From positions 1 to 31,562 of the forward strand of contig JAVEXO010000031.1 in NCBI GenBank assembly GCA_034003955.1: 31,562 nt of DNA, read 5' to 3'. A program made the translations under genes and the position numbers. Origin of the DNA: SZUA-370 sp034003955 (GTDB lineage Bacteria > Spirochaetota > Spirochaetia > Treponematales > UBA12059). Positions 26,961-31,562 of this stretch are shown here, piece after piece. How positions within the stretch are numbered: the stretch's first letter is position 1; each line of letters opens with the position of its first letter. The notes beneath the pieces are model-generated. The model was not told the DNA's origin. It saw only the letters and a program-made list of their open reading frames with translations, and did not search any database.

Positions 26961-28438
26961 GCCCGCGGCTCCTTGGTGCTTAATAATGATAGCGTGGCCT
27001 CACCTATAGCCCTGGCACCGCGCTCAATATCTTTCATGGGAATCGAGCCAAAACTGACTCGTATATGGGAATCTGTATCGCCACCCTCGGCTTGATCGTA
27101 TCTAAATGACGACTCGGCCGCTACCAGGCAGGCCTTGCCCAGACACGCGGCGCTCAAGGCCCTGGCCTGTACTCCTGGAGGAAGTGTTATCCACAAATTT
27201 ATGCCTCCAGATGCTTGCCCCCACTCGAGACCGGTACTGTGGTAGCGATCAAGAGAGCTGTCAAAGGCATGGAATGCCCGCTTATAACGCCTTCGCGCCG
27301 ACACAAGGTGCTCGTCGAATCGGCCGCTAAGCAAGAAACGCTCGAGCACCCTCTGCATGAGACCGTTTGACGATATGTCTATTGAGCGTTTCACACCCTC
27401 TATGCGCTCGCGGAATGCGGCGGGTGCCTCAAGACATGCAATGCGCAAACCGGGCATAAGGCATTTAGAGAAGCTCTTTACAAAAAGCACGCGACCTGCG
27501 GCATCAAACGATCGTATGGAAGGGATAGGAGCACAATCCCATGACAGGTCGGAGAACAGGTCGTCCTCTACAATATAGAAACCGTACCGCTCGGCCAGGC
27601 TCGCAAGCTCGGAGCGATTATTGGCTGAGTACAGCACCCCAGTAGGATTCTGAAAGCTAGGATTTACATGGACAAGCCTAAGGGAACGACTAGAGGCCAG
27701 TCGCTCAAGAGCCTGTAGATCGAGACCATCCCCATTCACGGGCAATGGTACGATCCTGGCACCGGCGGCTATGAAGGCATCCCGTGCACCTCTATAGCCA
27801 GGCGACTCAAGGGCGGCCACGTCTCCGCGCCGCAGGAGTATGCGCGCCACCAGGTCTATGCCCTGCTGGGCACCAGAGACGATATGGACATCCTGGGGGT
27901 CTATCGATTGACGCACGATGTGCGAACCCAGGGACAGATGATCGGCTATTGCCTTTTTAAGTGGGGGGTACCCGGCCGTATCCTGATATGCAAAGGCCTT
28001 GCCTCCATCGGCATCGATTGCCTCGACTATGAAGCGTTTCATGTCTTCAAGCGGGAACATATCGAGAGGCGGTGCATTAGCCGCCATGTCTATAGGCTCC
28101 AGTACAGACCCTGTATCCGGTCCGCCAGGGATTGACGCCAGACTATCTGGACCACGCCGCAGCTGGGCAGCGGAAGAGCGCTCGTCTACAGGAGCCTCCG
28201 TGGAGACGAATGCACCTGATCCAGGCCTGGCCTCTATGAAGCCTTCCTTTGTCAGGATGCGGTACGCGGCCACTATTGTCGCCGGGTTAACACCAAGTTC
28301 GTCAGACAGCCTCCTCACCGATGGCAGCCGATCACCATGGCGGTAAACACCATCGCTGATGCTGGCACGCAATGCATCGGCAGCCTGTACATAGAGAGGC
28401 GTTTCGTCGTCCTTATAGAGTCTAAAACCTGACCCCAT
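26957..28438 (-). CDS. MocR-type GntR/aminotransferase transcription regulator
   Basis: A 493-aa fusion. Residues 14-80 form a GntR winged helix (GDRLPSVRRLSDELGVNPATI, then RPGSGAFVS). From about 115 there is a fold-type I aminotransferase domain with NPTG at 264-267, EDD at 291-293 and the PLP lysine in SFSKCLMPGLR (Lys325). MocR proteins bind PLP or a PLP adduct and control genes of vitamin B6, amino-acid or related metabolism. No target such as pdxST lies beside it, so its regulon is unclear. It follows htrA by 7 nt and overlaps uvrB by 4 nt, hence it is probably co-transcribed with both and could autoregulate the operon. The fold retains all expected PLP residues, so an enzymatic role cannot be excluded. 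Confidence 0.92.
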   Translation of the reverse strand: MGSGFRLYKDDETPLYVQAADALRASISDGVYRHGDRLPSVRRLSDELGVNPATIVAAYRILTKEGFIEARPGSGAFVSTEAPVDERSSAAQLRRGPDSLASIPGGPDTGSVLEPIDMAANAPPLDMFPLEDMKRFIVEAIDADGGKAFAYQDTAGYPPLKKAIADHLSLGSHIVRQSIDPQDVHIVSGAQQGIDLVARILLRRGDVAALESPGYRGARDAFIAAGARIVPLPVNGDGLDLQALERLASSRSLRLVHVNPSFQNPTGVLYSANNRSELASLAERYGFYIVEDDLFSDLSWDCAPIPSIRSFDAAGRVLFVKSFSKCLMPGLRIACLEAPAAFRERIEGVKRSIDISSNGLMQRVLERFLLSGRFDEHLVSARRRYKRAFHAFDSSLDRYHSTGLEWGQASGGINLWITLPPGVQARALSAACLGKACLVAAESSFRYDQAEGGDTDSHIRVSFGSIPMKDIERGARAIGEATLSLLSTKEPRA

Positions 28439-28445
28439 GTGTGTC

Positions 28446-29678
28446 CTATCTACCGCCCAGGTAATCCGCCCTGTCTGAAAGCGGCAGTTCTATGCTCATC
28501 TTCCTGGATGAACGATAATACTCCACCTTGACCCTGTCTCCTGGCTTATTATCCTCGAGGGCCGAGTATAGATCGGCCAAGGAGGCTATAGGCATGCCAT
28601 CTACGGCCACGATGATGTCACCGCCGACATTAAAGACACTCTGGTAGTAGCGTACCGGTGTTGTTCCACCACGGATGCCGGCTCTATCGGCATTGCCACT
28701 CTTCTTGGCCGATGATACGAGCAAGCCTTTCTCTATGGCCATGGTGCCACCATTCTCCTTCATATACTCTACGAGGGCTGGAAAAAGCTGGACAAACTCG
28801 GCATCTATCCAGCCACGCTTTACCATGCCGAATTTAATAAGATCTGGCACGATGCGCTTTGCGGTGTTGACAGGCACGGCAAAGCCGACGCCCACCGAGC
28901 CACCAGAAGGAGAGTATATCATCGTATTGATGCCTATTATCTCGCCCTGGGCATTGAGCAGGGGGCCTCCCGAATTACCCGGATTGATAGACGCATCTGT
29001 CTGTATCATGTCCCTTATTATCGTCTTGGCATCCTGCTGTACCGGCCGGCCAAGACCGGAGACTATGCCCCTCGTGAGTGTTCTCTCCAATCCAAAGGGA
29101 TTGCCTATGGCCAAGACCTTCTGCCCCACCTTGAGCCCGTCGCTGTCCCCATAGTTGATGACGACGAGGCTCATGCCCTTGGGCGGCTCGAATTTGATGA
29201 CGGCTAGATCGTTCTCCGCGTCTGCACCTATGACCTTGCCCTCAAGCCTGGTGCCATCGGACAGGTTTATGAAGACCTTGTACGCATCCTTGATGACATG
29301 ATTGTTTGTAAGGACGTAGCCCCTTGAGTCTATTATAGATCCTGAGCCTGATCCGCCTTCCTTGGGGACCGGTTCCAGGAACCAGTTTATGGCCACGACC
29401 TCTGTTGTTATGTTTACGACTCCTGAGTTAAGGCGCTCGTATACAGAGATGTTTTCCTTCTCATCCTGGGAATACGCCGCACCAACATCACTAAGAACAG
29501 GAGTCGCCTCCATGGGTTCCTCCGTGCGAGACAAGGCATTCCCGGTTATGATCGCCTCTGCCTGGTCGTCGGCCTTTGCTCCTAAGAGCAGAAATCCTAT
29601 GCCCAGGGCAATAAGCAAGCCCAGTCCTGTAGACACGATGATAGAGACTATCAATTGCTTTCTTGAATATAAACGCAC
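28446..29678 (-). CDS. htrA: HtrA/DegP-like periplasmic serine protease with one PDZ domain
   Basis: A 410-aa protein starting at GTG 29678, placed 6 nt after GGAGG. The frame stays open to 30059, but that extension would overlap the divergent fliG promoter and gene and has Cys/Arg-rich noise composition. Residues 8-34 form a membrane anchor. The trypsin-like domain carries the full triad: His127 (LTNNHVI), Asp157 (AENDLAV) and Ser236 (NPGNSGGP). A single PDZ domain lies near 320-400 (GGDIIVAVDGMPIASLADLYSALE). This layout resembles DegS and other anchored HtrAs, which sense or degrade misfolded envelope proteins. An insertion around the first PDZ strand (IRGGTTPVRYYQSVFNVGGD) is longer than usual. 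It is first gene of the operon continuing to mocR, uvrB and the GNAT gene. Confidence 0.95.
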   Translation of the reverse strand: MRLYSRKQLIVSIIVSTGLGLLIALGIGFLLLGAKADDQAEAIITGNALSRTEEPMEATPVLSDVGAAYSQDEKENISVYERLNSGVVNITTEVVAINWFLEPVPKEGGSGSGSIIDSRGYVLTNNHVIKDAYKVFINLSDGTRLEGKVIGADAENDLAVIKFEPPKGMSLVVINYGDSDGLKVGQKVLAIGNPFGLERTLTRGIVSGLGRPVQQDAKTIIRDMIQTDASINPGNSGGPLLNAQGEIIGINTMIYSPSGGSVGVGFAVPVNTAKRIVPDLIKFGMVKRGWIDAEFVQLFPALVEYMKENGGTMAIEKGLLVSSAKKSGNADRAGIRGGTTPVRYYQSVFNVGGDIIVAVDGMPIASLADLYSALEDNKPGDRVKVEYYRSSRKMSIELPLSDRADYLGGR

Positions 29679-29684
29679 CTGCAT

Positions 29685-29689
29685 CCTCC
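29685..29689 (-). promoter_or_regulatory. Ribosome binding site deciding the htrA GTG start
   Basis: GGAGG directly touches an ATG (29684) but stands 6 nt before an in-frame GTG (29678). Spacing favours the GTG; the ATG two codons earlier would be too close. Confidence 0.65.
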
Positions 29690-29726
29690 GATGAAGACTT
29701 CTTGTCTTTAATCTCTTCTTGTATAG

Positions 29727-29755
29727 AATATACGAGTCTTGACCAATAACGCCAA
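29727..29755 (-). promoter_or_regulatory. Promoter candidate for htrA operon
   Basis: Minus-strand -35 TTGGCG (29755-29750, 3 of 6) and -10 TATATT (29732-29727, 5 of 6) with 17-nt spacing. The start site would be near 29720, about 40 nt before the GTG. Confidence 0.5.
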
Positions 29756-29775
29756 TAGAGTTGATCAAGATCACA

Positions 29776-29804
29776 TTGACCGGGCGACGAACGCCGGGTA
29801 GTAT
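29776..29804 (+). promoter_or_regulatory. Promoter candidate for fliG1, probably leaderless
   Basis: TTGACC (29776-29781, 5 of 6) and TAGTAT (29799-29804, 4 of 6) have a 17-nt spacer. The predicted start site, 29811-29813, coincides with the ATG at 29813. The spacer holds an imperfect inverted repeat (CCGGGCG and CGCCGG), which could be an operator. Confidence 0.5.
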
Positions 29805-29812
29805 AAAGCCCC

Positions 29813-31021
29813 ATGGATATAAAGCGAAGACTCGGCCAGGCATACGGCGTCGGCAATGACAAGGCTGCCAAGAGCACAGCAGGAAACGGCAAGGCAGCCC
29901 CAGAGACGAAGCCACCACGGCCTGTCTCTCCCCGTAGCAGTGGCGTGTCACGGGCCGACAGCACTGCAAGCAAGGCTGGGAGCAAGAGCACAGCCTTGGC
30001 CGTAGCCGCATCAGAAAACTACATAAAGACTGGCATACCTGGCATAGAAAAGGCCGCAAAATTCCTTCTGCTCCTTGGAAGGGATGAGGCGGCTACCGTC
30101 ATCCGCCATCTCAAACCTGCAGAAATAGAGAAGATATCGCGAGAGATTGCCAGGATAGACAGGATAGACACAGACGAAGCCAATGAAATTCTAACCGAAT
30201 TCGGGTGGCTTGCAAAGACCCAGGGTGCCAACCTTGAAGGCGGGCCGGAGATAGCCGAGAGCATGCTGGCGGCCGCCTTTGGTGAAGAGCGGGCCAAGGA
30301 GGTCTTCCGTAAGGCGGTTCCTGAATACAGCAAACCATTCGTGTTCCTCAACGACTTCGAGGCCAGACAGCTCATGATACTTTTCAAGGACGAATCGCCG
30401 CAGATGATAGCGATGATTCTACCCTATATTAATCCAAAGCTGGCTAGCGGCGTCATCTCAGAACTACCCCAGGCCATTCGCTCCGACGTCATTCAGCGTA
30501 TAGCCCGCCTCGAGCGAAGCACACCAGAAGTGATGGAAAGGGTGGAGACGGCACTCAGAGACAGAGCCGCAAGGATTGGGCGGACAGATACGGGGGAACG
30601 CATAGACGGTGCTGCGGTATTGGCTGGCATACTCAAACACGTAGATGGCGGTCTCGAGGATACCATTCTGTCTGGCATTGAGGAAGAGAATCCAGTGCTA
30701 TCCAAGGATATTCGTGACCGTCTTTTTACCGCGGAGGATCTTCTGCGGGTATCCAACCGTGACATGCAGAAGGGCCTGCGTGACCTCTCTGAACGTGACA
30801 TAGCCTTGGTGCTCAAAGGCAAGAGCCAGCCCTTCAGGGACAAGGTCCTAACAAACATCTCCCAAGGCAAACGAACCATGGTTCTAGAGGAATACGACAT
30901 CATGGGCACAGTCAGGCGTGACGAGGCAGAGAAGGCAACCAAGGCCTTCATTGCCTTCTACAAACGTAAGTGGGAGGATGGAGATCTTGTCCTGGAGGGC
31001 GACGACGACCTCGTAGATTGA
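29813..31021 (+). CDS. fliG1: Flagellar motor switch protein FliG paralogue (FliG1 type)
   Basis: A 402-aa FliG. Residues 1-67 are a low-complexity Lys/Ala/Ser/Pro extension absent from canonical FliG. The N domain begins near 72 (IPGIEKAAKFLLLLG) and includes KPAEIEKISREIARID. The M domain carries ESPQMIAMIL near 192-201 in place of the usual EHPQTIALIL. The C domain includes FTAEDLLRVSNRDMQKGLRDLSERDIALVLKG near 304-335, with SERDI where canonical torque helices have an acidic DT-DL pattern, and MGTVRRDEAEKATK. Spirochaetes carry two FliGs; the longer FliG1 of Borrelia is known to be non-canonical and polar. No ribosome site precedes the ATG. The gene stands alone, not in a flagellar operon, and is divergent from htrA. 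Confidence 0.92.
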   Translation: MDIKRRLGQAYGVGNDKAAKSTAGNGKAAPETKPPRPVSPRSSGVSRADSTASKAGSKSTALAVAASENYIKTGIPGIEKAAKFLLLLGRDEAATVIRHLKPAEIEKISREIARIDRIDTDEANEILTEFGWLAKTQGANLEGGPEIAESMLAAAFGEERAKEVFRKAVPEYSKPFVFLNDFEARQLMILFKDESPQMIAMILPYINPKLASGVISELPQAIRSDVIQRIARLERSTPEVMERVETALRDRAARIGRTDTGERIDGAAVLAGILKHVDGGLEDTILSGIEEENPVLSKDIRDRLFTAEDLLRVSNRDMQKGLRDLSERDIALVLKGKSQPFRDKVLTNISQGKRTMVLEEYDIMGTVRRDEAEKATKAFIAFYKRKWEDGDLVLEGDDDLVD

Positions 31022-31549
31022 TCACCCTTTGGCGTAGCGAACGCCTCCATCCGATGCTTCCTCCGCCCTGGCCAGCATGAAGAGCAGATCGGAAAGCCTG
31101 TTTATATACGTGCGAAGCGGTCTTGGTACATCAGAATCCCTAGCCAGTGTGACAATGCGCCGTTCTGCCCTTCTGCAGACAGTACGGGCTACATCAAGCT
31201 TGGCAGATTGCAGATTGGAACCAGGCACCACAAAACCCGTCAATGGTATCTCTTTCTCAAATCTCGTAACATAGGCAGCCAGACGAGCCTCGTCTGCCTC
31301 GAGTATCGGCATTGAAAACGAGCCTGAGCGGGTAGCCAGCTGACCCGCCATCCTATACAGGTCGAGCTGAAGCTCTTCCACGATACGCCGTGCGTCTTCC
31401 CTCTTGAGCCAGTGCTTTGCTTCTCCCAGCACTGAATCCAGTTCGTCAACGGTACCGTAAGCCTCAACGCGTGCATCATCCTTTCGCACCCGTTCTCCTG
31501 ACCACAAACCAGTCAGGCCATCATCGCCTGTCTTTGTAACGATGCCCAT
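31022..31549 (-). CDS. pduO: PduO-type cob(I)alamin adenosyltransferase
   Basis: A 175-aa ACA enzyme, normal length for the family. It forms adenosylcobalamin from cob(I)alamin and ATP in the cytoplasm. The ATP-binding N-terminus TKTGDDGLTGLWSGERVRKDD (about 5-25) and VEAYGTVDELDSVLG are typical. The C-terminal signature VARTVCRRAERR (about 119-130) and YINRLSDLLFMLAR (about 148-161) hold the conserved Arg and Asn positions. The ATG has GGAGG 4-5 nt upstream, close to the window edge. Its stop directly abuts the stop of fliG1 on the other strand. Its B12-dependent partner is not in the window. Confidence 0.96.
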   Translation of the reverse strand: MGIVTKTGDDGLTGLWSGERVRKDDARVEAYGTVDELDSVLGEAKHWLKREDARRIVEELQLDLYRMAGQLATRSGSFSMPILEADEARLAAYVTRFEKEIPLTGFVVPGSNLQSAKLDVARTVCRRAERRIVTLARDSDVPRPLRTYINRLSDLLFMLARAEEASDGGVRYAKG

Positions 31550-31562
31550 GAACCCTCCACGC

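Noticed and set aside
29679..30059. Upstream extension of the htrA frame by 127 codons
   Set aside because: It would cross the divergent promoters and the start of fliG1; its composition is unlike a signal region, and a good ribosome site supports the GTG at 29678.

Overview
The window looks like a chromosomal segment of a spirochaete, most likely a Treponema-like member of the Spirochaetales. The evidence is a FliG1-type motor-switch paralogue with a spirochaete-style N-terminal extension, many lipoproteins with relaxed lipoboxes, and a giant secreted protein of a kind I associate with spirochaetes. Base composition is moderate, yet Ile is very often encoded by ATA. There are no rRNA, tRNA, CRISPR or insertion-sequence signals. 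No stretch longer than about 300 bases lacks a gene; the apparently gene-poor left 7.2 kb is one giant open frame on the minus strand that runs off the left edge.

Region 1 (1-19878, minus strand) is one tightly packed gene train, read right to left. It encodes a TPR lipoprotein, a TolC-like outer-membrane factor, a membrane-fusion lipoprotein, two paralogous lipoproteins built of bacterial Ig-like (Big_5/SbsA-type) domains, two different RND permeases, and a secreted protein of at least 2399 residues. Genes overlap by 4-20 bases or abut, and several start with GTG or TTG. This looks like a complete tripartite RND exporter with a heteromeric pump, plus three unusual envelope partners. Both permeases have lost the second Asp of the TM4 proton-relay pair and the TM10 Lys. 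This is the best candidate for an undescribed system.

Region 2 (19952-22092, minus strand) is a compact four-gene unit: a 92-aa protein of unknown function, an ArsA/Get3-type ATPase, a membrane-anchored protein of unknown function, and a 93-aa MIP18/DUF59-like protein with a CPAC motif. No terminator separates it from Region 1, so the two may share transcripts. It is a second candidate system.

Region 3 (22139-23992, minus strand) holds a CstA-family transporter with its own promoter (consensus -35 box), a strong terminator and an extra large hairpin in its 3' UTR.

Region 4 (24031-29755, minus strand) is an apparent operon of a trypsin-like HtrA protease, a MocR-type GntR regulator, UvrB and a tandem GNAT acetyltransferase. 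Its promoter lies between htrA and a divergent fliG.

Region 5 (29776-31549) carries fliG1 on the plus strand, apparently from a leaderless promoter. It is convergent, with zero spacing, to a PduO-type cobalamin adenosyltransferase gene on the minus strand.
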